Shown here: piece after piece, positions 7,675-15,912 of the stretch | Layout: each line of letters opens with the position of its first letter | How positions within the stretch are numbered: the first letter of the stretch is position 1 | DNA from: CAUZSH01 sp963582935 | GTDB lineage: Bacteria; Pseudomonadota; Gammaproteobacteria; Francisellales; Francisellaceae | Assembly: GCA_963582935.1 (NCBI GenBank) | Contig: CAUZSH010000026.1 | Location: forward strand, 1 to 23,609 | Length of the DNA stretch: 23,609 nucleotides | Direction of reading: 5' to 3' | The notes under the pieces: model-generated | Database searches by the model: none | Told to the model about the DNA's origin: nothing | What the model saw: only the letters and a program-made list of their open reading frames with translations | Made by a program: the position numbers and the translations under genes

Positions 7675-10302
7675 TTAATTGAAATTAGAGGTATCAGGGC
7701 TATAGCCTGGGATGAGGTTTAGAGGGCTGGAGAGATCACCGCTTCCCATGCCACCTAAGCCTTTGAGTTGTACTTGGAAGACAATGGCATTTGTGAGCGG
7801 TCCTGTGATGACAGAAGGATTATTGCCTGTATTGTCGACGGTAACATATCTTTGTGCAAGGAAACGGAATGCCCAGCTGGCAGCGTTATATTGAAATCCT
7901 GCATACATATTAATGGTACGTGAAGAGTTGAAGTCATAGTTCCATAAACCCACCGTTGACCAATGCTCCGTTAATTTCCAAACGGCAGAAGTGGAGACTT
8001 GTGATACTTGTGGCGGCGCTGATCCTGCCCCATTATTCCCCCTAATAGCAGAAGGAGTCAATAGGGAATAATCATGTACAATGTTTTGATAGCTTAAATT
8101 AAAGATATGATCGGGGTCGGGCATGTATTGCACGGCATAACTTTGATTGTCTACATTACCCGTGTTTTGGTCAAAAGACATGCCGCTCTGGAGGTACCAA
8201 TCCGTGATAAACTGATAGTTTAAAAAAGCGACGGTATCTGAGAATTGATTCTTAGCAGAAGGGTTTTCAGTATCGATACAACCATTATTTCGGCAGAGGG
8301 CCACTTTTTGTTTGGTAAAATATACCATTTGACCAATTCCAGCACTCAATAAAAGGCGACCTGTTTTCTCATCATTGACTTCTGTTTGTAAGGCATAGGA
8401 AAGTTGATTTGCATTGTTAATGCGGTCATAACCGGTAAAGCGGTTTGCTTGAAATAGTGAATCATAGGTGAAGTTGGTAAAGCTTGTGTCAAATAGCGGG
8501 ATATTGCTCTGATCTTGATAGGGGATGTAATTGTAAAACAATCGTGGCTCTACAATTTGCGTATACTTATTTTTATTTAAGGTAAAGCTTCGGTCGAAGG
8601 TGAGACCTGTGTCAATCGTGAAAATAGGCAGGGTTCGACTGATTGAGCTGTCAGGGTAAGCTTTCTGTCCAAAAGTAGGGGTGGCAACCTCTCCTGTATT
8701 TTGTAACTGATAATTTGTTTGGGTTAGAGTTAGTTTGGGTGTGAAGTGTCCCCAAGTTCTTTGTAGGGGTGCAGCAATATAAGGGGAAACATAAAGACGC
8801 TGCCCATCGACTTGATTTACGCCACCTGATGGTCCTTTGTGAAAATAGGTAAATTGGTTGTCTAAGCCGTAGTTGATGTAACGTATGGTATTAGGGAAGT
8901 AACCGTTTGCGCTGATTTGAGGCAGAGTGGAGTAAGGTTGGTTATCTAAAAACAGGTCATTATCTAAGACTTGGTAGTTTAAAACGGTACCATTTACATT
9001 CCAATTTTGATCCACATAATTAAGCTGTCCCTCTTGGGTAAGCAAAGTTTTGTTGGTGGAAAATATATTATTACCATCAAAATCTTTATAGTAATCCTCG
9101 TCGGTCACATAGTTAAAGTTAATGGCGCTGGATAGGTTTTCAGTATACTGCCCTGCATCTTGATACGCAAAAGAGGCGCGACCTTCTTTTTTCTGCTTGT
9201 CATAAGGGATATAGTCAATCCCAATGGCGCCTTTATGTTCTTCCGTAAGGTAGCGGAAAGTACTGCCTAACATCAACCCTCGACTGGAATAAATAGTCGG
9301 GGTTAGGGTGAGGTCATAATTTGGTGCTAAGTTGAGGTAATAAGGTTGTGAGTAGTAGTAACCACTGTTGCTGTTGTAACCCGCAGTAGGGTATAAGAAT
9401 CCTGACTTTCGTTTGTCATTAATCGGGAATGCAAGATAAGGCCAGTAAAAAACGGGTATGGTTTGTACGTGAAGGACCGCATTATAGGCTTGTCCCCACC
9501 CCGCTTCTTTGTTGAATTTGAGTTCGCTGGCAGATAAGCTCCAGTCATGATCAAAAGGTGAGCCAGTGGTATAGGTGGCATCTTTTAAAGTGAAATGATT
9601 TTGATCTTCTTGGATGATCGTGTCTGCATGACCTCGGGCATAGCCCGTGAAATTATCAATGTTTGTCGTGTTTGTTCCCTGTTGTCCCAGGTTCTCATTG
9701 ACCTTGAGCAGATAATAAGTGTCCTCAAGTACGGAATGGTCAGTTGAAAGGTCTGTTTGGATTCGGTTACTGACAATCAGCTGACCTGGTTGGCTAAGGT
9801 TGACATTTCCCTCTGCATCCAGTGTTTGCACCTTTTTGGTGTCCGGGTCGGCAGTAATGGTTGCCTGACTTGCGGATAAATGTTGCGTGCCTCGTGAGAC
9901 TTCGACATTACCTGAAACCATTAAGGTGCCTTGAGGTCTTGCTTCTACTGAGGCAAAGTTGATGGATGTTTTTCCAGTAGGTGTGTCGGAGTTCGCGTAT
10001 TGGCCGGGGCGGTAGTAATAACCGCCAGTAATCGAATTTGGGTTGTCGGTTGGGATCCAACCCAATGCTTTGGCAACGATGGCATCTTTTTCATTTCCAG
10101 CGGTCATGCTGTTGCTAAAAAGCTGTGCGGTTTGATTGCCTGTTTCATAGCACGCCCACGCGCCATCTTTGGAGGCGCTGCAAACCCAGCTTTTTTTCAG
10201 GGGGTTGTCTTTGGTGATCTTCGTATTCCCAATTAAGGGAATAAGTCCTGTTATGACAAGACAAAGAATTTTGGTTTTAAAATGACGGTGTATTTTGTGC
10301 AT
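7675..10302 (-). CDS. lptD: LPS-assembly outer-membrane protein LptD
   Basis: Outer-membrane beta-barrel that, with LptE, inserts lipopolysaccharide into the outer leaflet. I choose the ATG at 10302 (875 residues). It gives a signal peptide (MHKIHRHFKTK, then a hydrophobic run), has GAGGA 13 bases upstream, and avoids overlap with the divergent amgK. The longer frame to 10419 would overlap amgK. After the signal come a CX9C cysteine pair (C41, C51), an OstA/LptA-like periplasmic domain with VSGNVEVSRG and LDAEGNVNLSQPGQ, and the start of the barrel with VFYWPYLAFPI and KSGFLYPT. A long Tyr/Asn/Gln-rich barrel follows to the C-terminus. A second pair, CX4C (C670, C675), lies in the barrel part. 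The cysteine pattern differs from E. coli (see findings). Confidence 0.95.
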   Translation of the reverse strand: MHKIHRHFKTKILCLVITGLIPLIGNTKITKDNPLKKSWVCSASKDGAWACYETGNQTAQLFSNSMTAGNEKDAIVAKALGWIPTDNPNSITGGYYYRPGQYANSDTPTGKTSINFASVEARPQGTLMVSGNVEVSRGTQHLSASQATITADPDTKKVQTLDAEGNVNLSQPGQLIVSNRIQTDLSTDHSVLEDTYYLLKVNENLGQQGTNTTNIDNFTGYARGHADTIIQEDQNHFTLKDATYTTGSPFDHDWSLSASELKFNKEAGWGQAYNAVLHVQTIPVFYWPYLAFPINDKRKSGFLYPTAGYNSNSGYYYSQPYYLNLAPNYDLTLTPTIYSSRGLMLGSTFRYLTEEHKGAIGIDYIPYDKQKKEGRASFAYQDAGQYTENLSSAINFNYVTDEDYYKDFDGNNIFSTNKTLLTQEGQLNYVDQNWNVNGTVLNYQVLDNDLFLDNQPYSTLPQISANGYFPNTIRYINYGLDNQFTYFHKGPSGGVNQVDGQRLYVSPYIAAPLQRTWGHFTPKLTLTQTNYQLQNTGEVATPTFGQKAYPDSSISRTLPIFTIDTGLTFDRSFTLNKNKYTQIVEPRLFYNYIPYQDQSNIPLFDTSFTNFTYDSLFQANRFTGYDRINNANQLSYALQTEVNDEKTGRLLLSAGIGQMVYFTKQKVALCRNNGCIDTENPSAKNQFSDTVAFLNYQFITDWYLQSGMSFDQNTGNVDNQSYAVQYMPDPDHIFNLSYQNIVHDYSLLTPSAIRGNNGAGSAPPQVSQVSTSAVWKLTEHWSTVGLWNYDFNSSRTINMYAGFQYNAASWAFRFLAQRYVTVDNTGNNPSVITGPLTNAIVFQVQLKGLGGMGSGDLSSPLNLIPGYSPDTSNFN

Positions 10303-10307
10303 GGGTC

Positions 10308-10335
10308 TTGTGGAATCCTCTAGTAAATCTATAAT
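10308..10335 (+). promoter_or_regulatory. Candidate promoter for amgK in the lptD-amgK divergent region
   Basis: The 90-base region between the divergent lptD and amgK starts holds a perfect -10 TATAAT (10330..10335), with TTGTGG (10308..10313) 16 bases upstream as the -35. This predicts a start near 10342 and a leader of about 50 bases for amgK. The lptD promoter must overlap or face it. On the minus strand only a weak candidate is seen (TATAGA with CTTTCA 17 bases away), so I do not annotate it separately. Confidence 0.4.
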
Positions 10336-10392
10336 GAGCAAACATGCCCCTGAAAGTTTAGCGACCACAATGATTTTTAGCCAGAGATTTAT

Positions 10393-11379
10393 ATGAATTT
10401 TAAAATAGAACAAATACATAGCTGGTTAAAAATGCTTTTAGGGGAAGAGCCTTATACCTTTGATATGGTTACAGCAGATGCAAGTTTTCGTCAATATTAT
10501 CGGATAAAACAAGGTGATCAAACATGGGTGTTGATGGATGCGCCACCTGAAAAAGAAAAGCCAGATATTTTTTTTAGAGTCGCGCGCCTGATGCAATCTT
10601 ATGGAATGAAAGTGCCAGATTGTATTGCCTATCATCAAGAGCTTGGACTTATTTTATTGACGGATTTTGGTGATCAACAGTTGTTTCATGTTAAAAACAC
10701 GGTCTGCCAGGATGTGTTATATAACACGGCTATTGATATGATATTTTCTTTTAGAAAGATTGATTCATCATTGGTGCCGGCTTATGAATATCGCAAATTC
10801 TGTTCAGAAGTGGATCTCCTTACAGAGTGGTTTTACCCCTTTATCGGATACCAGCCAAGCTGCGGCGTGAAACAAGGTTTTGAGCGATTAAGGCATGAAT
10901 TAGCACAGTCTTGTCTGGTACAACCACAGGTTTTTATTCACCGTGATTTTCATTCAAGAAACTTAATGGTGCTTAGCAGTGATTCCTTGGGGATGCTTGA
11001 TTTTCAAGATGCGGTCTGCGGCCCAATTACTTATGACTTGGTGTCTTTACTGAGAGATTGTTATATATCTTTTGAAGATGAATATGTTTATGAAAAAGTT
11101 CGGATGGTTTATGACGTTTTTCAAGAACAGCTTGAGGGGGTGGATTTCTTAACCTTCAAACGTTGGTTTGATTGGGCGGGTTTGCAGCGACACCTTAAAT
11201 GTTTAGGTATTTTTTCTCGCTTGAAATTGCGTGATGATCGCGATGATTTTTTACCACATATTCCGCGAGTGGTGGGATATGTCAGCCAAGTTTTAAATAA
11301 GTATGAGGCGCTTTCTTATTTTAATGAAATTTGGCAAAGAGAGGTCTTGCCTGTTATGAGCCTTTCTGAAGAAAAGTGA
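10393..11379 (+). CDS. amgK: Anomeric MurNAc/GlcNAc kinase AmgK (aminoglycoside-phosphotransferase fold)
   Basis: 328-residue kinase of the APH fold. The catalytic loop HRDFHSRN is at 183-190 (Asp185 as catalytic base) and the metal-binding DFQDA is at 203-207. The N-lobe includes ADASFRQYYRI, a form of the ATP-binding region typical of AmgK. In Pseudomonas, AmgK phosphorylates the anomeric hydroxyl of MurNAc and GlcNAc in a cell-wall recycling route that bypasses de novo UDP-MurNAc synthesis and gives some fosfomycin tolerance. The position divergent from lptD matches that genus. The usual next gene, murU (the uridylyltransferase that uses AmgK's product), is not here; clpB follows instead. 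The general kinase family is certain; the sugar substrate is inferred from motif and position. Confidence 0.85.
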   Translation: MNFKIEQIHSWLKMLLGEEPYTFDMVTADASFRQYYRIKQGDQTWVLMDAPPEKEKPDIFFRVARLMQSYGMKVPDCIAYHQELGLILLTDFGDQQLFHVKNTVCQDVLYNTAIDMIFSFRKIDSSLVPAYEYRKFCSEVDLLTEWFYPFIGYQPSCGVKQGFERLRHELAQSCLVQPQVFIHRDFHSRNLMVLSSDSLGMLDFQDAVCGPITYDLVSLLRDCYISFEDEYVYEKVRMVYDVFQEQLEGVDFLTFKRWFDWAGLQRHLKCLGIFSRLKLRDDRDDFLPHIPRVVGYVSQVLNKYEALSYFNEIWQREVLPVMSLSEEK

Positions 11380-11417
11380 AGTAAATCCTATTTATTTCAG
11401 CCACATAAAAAATAAAA

Positions 11418-11446
11418 CTTGTGTTCTTTCTAACTCGCCTCCATAT
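11418..11446 (+). promoter_or_regulatory. Sigma-32 (RpoH) heat-shock promoter for clpB
   Basis: CTTGTGT (11418..11424), a 14-base spacer, then CTCCATAT (11439..11446). The heat-shock sigma consensus is CTTGAAA, 11-14 bases, CCCCATNT; the -10 here matches 7 of 8. It would start transcription near 11453, 27 bases before clpB, which is a classic RpoH target in proteobacteria. Confidence 0.7.
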
Positions 11447-11479
11447 CTTTAAATATAAAAATATGAGAGGAAAGATGAA

Positions 11480-14044
11480 ATGAGGTTTGATAAATTCACT
11501 ACAAAATTCCAAAAAGCGATTGCGGATGCACAATCACTAGCATTGGGTCGAGATCATACACAGATAGAGCCGGCGCATGTTATGCTGGCGTTGGTTGACC
11601 AAGAGGGCGGAACAGTTCGATCCTTATTCACTCGAGCCGGTGCAAACATTAATGTCTTGCGCTCAGCGTTGTTACAAGCATTAGAGCAGTTGCCCGAATC
11701 TAAGGGCTATACAGAAGTGCAGCCTTCAAATACATTGATTAAAATGTTGCAGCAGTCAGATAAGCTCTCACAGGAACATAAAGATCAATTTATTTCTAGC
11801 GAAATGTTTGTCTTGGCGGCTTTTGATGACAAGGTGCTTTTTGGTGTATTTAAATCTGTAGGAGTATTGAAAACTCAAATTCAACAGGCAATTTCAGATA
11901 TGCGTGGGGGCGAAACGGTTTCAAGTGCAGAGGCGGAAGGAAGTCGTGAAGCATTAGAAAAATATACCATTGATTTAACGGCGCTTGCGGAGCAAGGAAA
12001 ACTTGACCCTGTGATTGGGCGTGATGATGAGATTCGCCGAACGATGCAAGTGCTGCAAAGAAGAAGGAAGAATAATCCTGTTTTAATCGGTGAGCCTGGT
12101 GTGGGTAAAACAGCCATCGTTGAAGGTTTAGCGCAGCGGATTGTGGATGGTGAAGTGCCTGAAGGTATGAGAGGTAAGCGTTTGCTTTCATTAGATATGG
12201 GTTCATTGATTGCAGGGGCAAAGTTTCGAGGAGAGTTTGAGGAGCGTCTCAAAGCGTTGCTGAGTGATTTATCTAAGCAGGAAGGGCAAATTATCCTGTT
12301 TATTGATGAGATTCATACCATGGTGGGCGCGGGTAAAGCTGAAGGCTCTATGGATGCTGGAAATATGCTAAAGCCTGCCTTGGCGCGCGGAGATCTTCGT
12401 TGTGTTGGCGCAACTACATTAGATGAATATCGTGAGAATTTGGAGAAAGATCCAGCCTTAGAGCGGCGTTTCCAGAAAGTGTTGGTTGAAGAGCCAACGG
12501 TAGAAGACACGATTGCCATCTTGCGTGGATTGAAAGAGCGTTACGAAGTGCATCATGGGGTAGAGATTACTGATCCTGCCATTGTGGCAGCGGCGACGTT
12601 GTCCTATCGTTATATTTCTGATCGTAAATTGCCCGATAAAGCAATTGATTTGATTGATGAGGCGGGTAGCCATATTCGCATGGAAATTGACTCAAAACCC
12701 GAAGAAATGGATAAGTTAGACAGAAGACTGATTCAGCTTAAAATGGAAAGAGAAAATCTTAAAAAAGAAACAGATAAAGCTTCACAAAAACGTCTGGCGG
12801 ACCTAGAGGAGCAAATTTTAAAGCTTGAGAAAGAATATGCGGACCTAGAGGAAATTTGGAAAGCTGAAAAAGCACAGTTGCAAGGCGCACAACATTTGAA
12901 AGAAGAATTGGAGCGGATGCGTATTGATCTTGATGCGGCAAAGCGTGCTGGAGATTTATCCACCATGGCAGAGCTTCAGTATGGGAAAATCCCACAGATT
13001 GAGGAGCAGCTTAAAACAGCTTTGGCCGATGAACCACAAGAAACCACGTTGCTTCATAATTCGGTGACAGAGGTGCAGATTGCAGAAGTAATTTCCAAAA
13101 TAACAGGTATTCCTGTTACCAAAATGATGGAGGGTGAAAAGCAAAAGTTACTCCATATGGAAAGTGTTTTAGATAAACGTGTTATTGGGCAAGAAGAAGC
13201 CGTGATTGCGGTATCAAATGCCATTCGACGTTCTCGTTCAGGCTTATCTGATCCAAACAAACCTATTGGGTCCTTCCTGTTTTTAGGACCAACTGGGGTT
13301 GGGAAAACCGAGTTAACCAAAGCATTGGCGCATTTTATGTTTGATTCTGATGATGCTATGGTGCGAATTGATATGTCTGAGTTTATGGAAAAACATGCGG
13401 TGGCGCGTCTGATTGGTGCGCCTCCTGGATATGTGGGCTATGAGCAAGGCGGATATTTGACCGAGTTGGTAAGGCGTAAACCTTATGCGGTAATTTTGTT
13501 TGATGAAATTGAAAAAGCGCACCCAGATGTGTTTAATATTTTGTTACAAGTACTGGACGATGGGCGTTTAACCGATGGTCATGGTCGCACGGTGGATTTT
13601 CGTAATACGGTGATCATTATGACCTCTAATCTGGGGTCACATTTGATTCAAGAACTTGCGGCGGAAGGAGATTATAACAAAATTAAATCTGCTGTTATGG
13701 AAGTTGTTGGGCAGCACTTCAGGCCTGAGTTTATTAACCGTGTAGATGAATCCGTTGTCTTTAAACCATTGACACAAGAAATGATTGCTAAAATTGCTAT
13801 GATTCAGATTGATCGTTTGGCAAAGCGTTTGGCTGAAAAAGAACTGTCATTAAATCTCAGTGAAGAGGCGATGCAGTTGATTAGTGATGTGGGTTATGAC
13901 CCTGTTTTTGGTGCAAGACCACTTAAGCGGGCGATACAGCAATACATTGAAAATCCATTGGCAAGTGATTTATTATCTGGAAAATATCAAGCTGGTGACG
14001 TAATTGAGGCGGTTAAAGAGGGCGATAGTATTGTCTTTGTTTGA
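11480..14044 (+). CDS. clpB: ATP-dependent disaggregase ClpB
   Basis: Hexameric AAA+ chaperone that extracts and unfolds proteins from aggregates together with DnaK/DnaJ. It is 854 residues (E. coli 857). The order is an N-domain (1-145), then NBD1 with Walker A GEPGVGKT (204-211) and Walker B ILFIDE (DE at 276-277). A charged coiled-coil M-domain rich in Lys/Glu/Leu follows (about 400-525), then NBD2 with Walker A GPTGVGKT (about 603-610), Walker B VILFDEIE and the GYVGYEQGG pore loop. The C-terminal GARPLKRAIQQYIENPLA is typical of the family. AGAGGA lies 8 bases before the ATG. A heat-shock promoter precedes it, and the gene appears to be transcribed as its own unit. Confidence 0.98.
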   Translation: MRFDKFTTKFQKAIADAQSLALGRDHTQIEPAHVMLALVDQEGGTVRSLFTRAGANINVLRSALLQALEQLPESKGYTEVQPSNTLIKMLQQSDKLSQEHKDQFISSEMFVLAAFDDKVLFGVFKSVGVLKTQIQQAISDMRGGETVSSAEAEGSREALEKYTIDLTALAEQGKLDPVIGRDDEIRRTMQVLQRRRKNNPVLIGEPGVGKTAIVEGLAQRIVDGEVPEGMRGKRLLSLDMGSLIAGAKFRGEFEERLKALLSDLSKQEGQIILFIDEIHTMVGAGKAEGSMDAGNMLKPALARGDLRCVGATTLDEYRENLEKDPALERRFQKVLVEEPTVEDTIAILRGLKERYEVHHGVEITDPAIVAAATLSYRYISDRKLPDKAIDLIDEAGSHIRMEIDSKPEEMDKLDRRLIQLKMERENLKKETDKASQKRLADLEEQILKLEKEYADLEEIWKAEKAQLQGAQHLKEELERMRIDLDAAKRAGDLSTMAELQYGKIPQIEEQLKTALADEPQETTLLHNSVTEVQIAEVISKITGIPVTKMMEGEKQKLLHMESVLDKRVIGQEEAVIAVSNAIRRSRSGLSDPNKPIGSFLFLGPTGVGKTELTKALAHFMFDSDDAMVRIDMSEFMEKHAVARLIGAPPGYVGYEQGGYLTELVRRKPYAVILFDEIEKAHPDVFNILLQVLDDGRLTDGHGRTVDFRNTVIIMTSNLGSHLIQELAAEGDYNKIKSAVMEVVGQHFRPEFINRVDESVVFKPLTQEMIAKIAMIQIDRLAKRLAEKELSLNLSEEAMQLISDVGYDPVFGARPLKRAIQQYIENPLASDLLSGKYQAGDVIEAVKEGDSIVFV

Positions 14045-14061
14045 TTTGATTCTAGTTGAGG

Positions 14062-14090
14062 TTGCCCAAAAGACCAAAGTAGATTAAAAT
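14062..14090 (+). promoter_or_regulatory. Candidate sigma-70 promoter for sspA
   Basis: TTGCCC (14062..14067), a 17-base spacer, and TAAAAT (14085..14090), in the short gap after clpB. Matches to consensus are 4/6 and 5/6. It would start transcription near 14097, about 25 bases before the preferred sspA ATG. Confidence 0.5.
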
Positions 14091-14121
14091 ATCCCCTTAT
14101 TTAAGAGGTAGGTTGAAGTAT

Positions 14122-14721
14122 ATGTTTATTACCTTATATGTGGACCGTGATTGTCCATATTGCCAACAAGTTCGTTGGGTGTTGGCAGAAAAAAATATTT
14201 CTTATAATCTTGTCGAGTTGTCACTTAAAAAGGATAAAGACTTTATTTTGTCGCATAGCCCTTATGGTGCATTGCCGATTTTAAAGGAAAGAGACAAAAC
14301 TTTCTATGATGCAAAAGTCATTATGTATTATTTAGATGAGCGCTATCCTTCGCCATCCTTGATGCCACAGTATCCAGTTGTTCGGGCGAAAACCAGACTG
14401 GCGCTGATGCGTATTGAAAGAGATTGGTACACGATGATGAAGTTGATCGAAACCAAAAGCGATAGGACTGAAGAGGCAAAAGAGGCCTTGAAAGATAGTT
14501 TTACGGCGATTGCGCCGATCTTTGCAGAAAGTGAGTTTTTTATGTCTGATGAGATGACGCTTGCAGATGGTGCGTTGGCGGTGCTTTTGCATCGTTTGCC
14601 CTCTTACGGCGTGATATTAGATAAAAAAAATGAAGTCCAAAAATATGCGGACAGAATGTTTGTCAGAGAAGCTTTTCAGCAAAGCTTGTTGAATAAAAAT
14701 AAGTATAAGCCTGCCTCTTAA
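14122..14721 (+). CDS. sspA: Stringent starvation protein A homologue (GST fold)
   Basis: GST-fold protein. SspA binds RNA polymerase with sigma-70 and changes promoter use in starvation; Francisella uses a related SspA/MglA pair in virulence control. The call rests on VIMYYLDERYPSPSLMPQYP and the following RIERDWY segment, which are close to E. coli SspA. I prefer the ATG at 14122 (199 residues), with purine-rich GAGGTAGG upstream, over the TTG at 14113, which has too little space after AGAGG. Unlike E. coli SspA, the thioredoxin-fold start keeps a CPYC dithiol (C11, C14), as in glutaredoxins. The usual partner gene sspB does not follow; ribD does. Confidence 0.88.
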   Translation: MFITLYVDRDCPYCQQVRWVLAEKNISYNLVELSLKKDKDFILSHSPYGALPILKERDKTFYDAKVIMYYLDERYPSPSLMPQYPVVRAKTRLALMRIERDWYTMMKLIETKSDRTEEAKEALKDSFTAIAPIFAESEFFMSDEMTLADGALAVLLHRLPSYGVILDKKNEVQKYADRMFVREAFQQSLLNKNKYKPAS

Positions 14722-14736
14722 TTGAAAGCTACCTCC

Positions 14737-15912
14737 ATGATTACCCCTACAATGTTTACACAGGCTGATGAGACTGCCATGAGGCGTGCAATTTCCTTAG
14801 CGAAGCGAGGTTGCTATTCTGCACATCCAAACCCGATGGTGGGTTGTGTGTTGATGCAAGGCGATATGCTTATTGGAGAGGGTTGCCACCTTGTCGCCGG
14901 ACAAGCGCATGCGGAAATCAATGCAATTGATGACGCGATTGCAAAAAAGCATTCTATTTCGGGTGCCACCGCCTATGTTACCTTAGAGCCTTGCTGTCAT
15001 TATGGGCGTACACCACCTTGTGTGGAAAGCTTGATTGAGCATGGCGTTGCCAGAGTTATTGTAGGCTGTCTGGATATTAATCCTCTCGTATCTGGAGAAG
15101 GGGTCAAACGGCTACAAGTCGCAAATATCCCGGTTTCAGTGGGTTGCTTAGAGAATGAATGTCGATTGTTGAATCAAGGGTTTTTTAAGCGTGGCTCCAC
15201 TGGATTGCCCTATGTTCGTGTGAAGTCGGCAATGAGCCTAGATGGCAGGACGGCGATGCAGAGCGGTGAAAGTAAATGGATTACGGGTGTAGAAGCACGC
15301 CTAGATGTTCAAAAACTACGCGCGCGAAGTGGTGCTATTATCACAGGTATAGGTACGGTGATGGCTGATGATCCTGCATTGACGGTTCGGGTAGAGAGCT
15401 GGGATGAAAAACCAAGCGACCCTGTTTTACAACCTTTGAGGGTTGTATTGGATAGCACTTTAAAAATACCCTTAACGGCTAAAATATTTTGTGAGCCCAA
15501 TACGTGTCTTATTATTTGCCTTGATGATGCTTATGCCAAAGATAAATTCCAAGCGCTTCAAGCATTAGGTGTCGAAGTGATTTCATTACAAAGTCAGGAA
15601 GGTAGTCAATCAATCCCTTTAAAATCGGTGTTGGCATTTTTGGCAGAAAAAGGTGTAAATGATGTGATGATCGAAGCTGGGAACCAGCTATCAGGTGCGT
15701 TTATTCAGGAGGGATTGGTTGATGAACTTTGGGTTTATATCGCCCCTATTTTAATGGGCAAGAGCGCAAGACCATTATTCGATATTGACCTGCTTAAAAT
15801 GGCTAATAAGTATTGTTTTGAATTTGATGAGGTCTCACAATTAGGGGGAGACTTGAGAGTTATTGGAAGAAATATAAGGATTCACCATGATTTGGACACA
15901 GCACCTTGCTGA
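14737..15912 (+). CDS. ribD: Bifunctional riboflavin biosynthesis deaminase/reductase RibD
   Basis: Performs two steps of riboflavin synthesis: pyrimidine deamination (N-terminal domain), then reduction of the ribosyl side chain with NADPH (C-terminal domain). The deaminase part has HAEINAID (zinc His58, proton-shuttle Glu60) and PCCHYGRTPPC (zinc Cys86, Cys95). The reductase part starts around VKSAMSLDGRTAMQSGESKWIT and includes the IEAGNQLSGAFIQEGLVDE segment. The ATG at 14737 gives 391 residues. A TTG at 14722, touching the sspA stop, and an ATG at 14752 are alternatives; none has a clear Shine-Dalgarno. The end overlaps sohB by 26 bases. The other riboflavin genes (ribE, ribH, ribA/B) and nrdR/nusB, often adjacent, are not in this window. 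Confidence 0.94.
   Translation: MITPTMFTQADETAMRRAISLAKRGCYSAHPNPMVGCVLMQGDMLIGEGCHLVAGQAHAEINAIDDAIAKKHSISGATAYVTLEPCCHYGRTPPCVESLIEHGVARVIVGCLDINPLVSGEGVKRLQVANIPVSVGCLENECRLLNQGFFKRGSTGLPYVRVKSAMSLDGRTAMQSGESKWITGVEARLDVQKLRARSGAIITGIGTVMADDPALTVRVESWDEKPSDPVLQPLRVVLDSTLKIPLTAKIFCEPNTCLIICLDDAYAKDKFQALQALGVEVISLQSQEGSQSIPLKSVLAFLAEKGVNDVMIEAGNQLSGAFIQEGLVDELWVYIAPILMGKSARPLFDIDLLKMANKYCFEFDEVSQLGGDLRVIGRNIRIHHDLDTAPC

Noticed and set aside
7712..7894. Short plus-strand open frame inside lptD
   Set aside because: It is antisense to a clear barrel-coding sequence, has no homology signal I recognise, and reads as a frame shadow.
10303..10419. Longer N-terminus for lptD (914 residues)
   Set aside because: It would overlap the divergent amgK start, cover the only promoter region, and place the signal peptide internally. 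The ATG at 10302 is better.
11850..12252. Two overlapping 123-codon minus-strand open frames inside clpB
   Set aside because: Long antisense frames are expected opposite strongly biased coding sequence; clpB is intact here and the products resemble no family.
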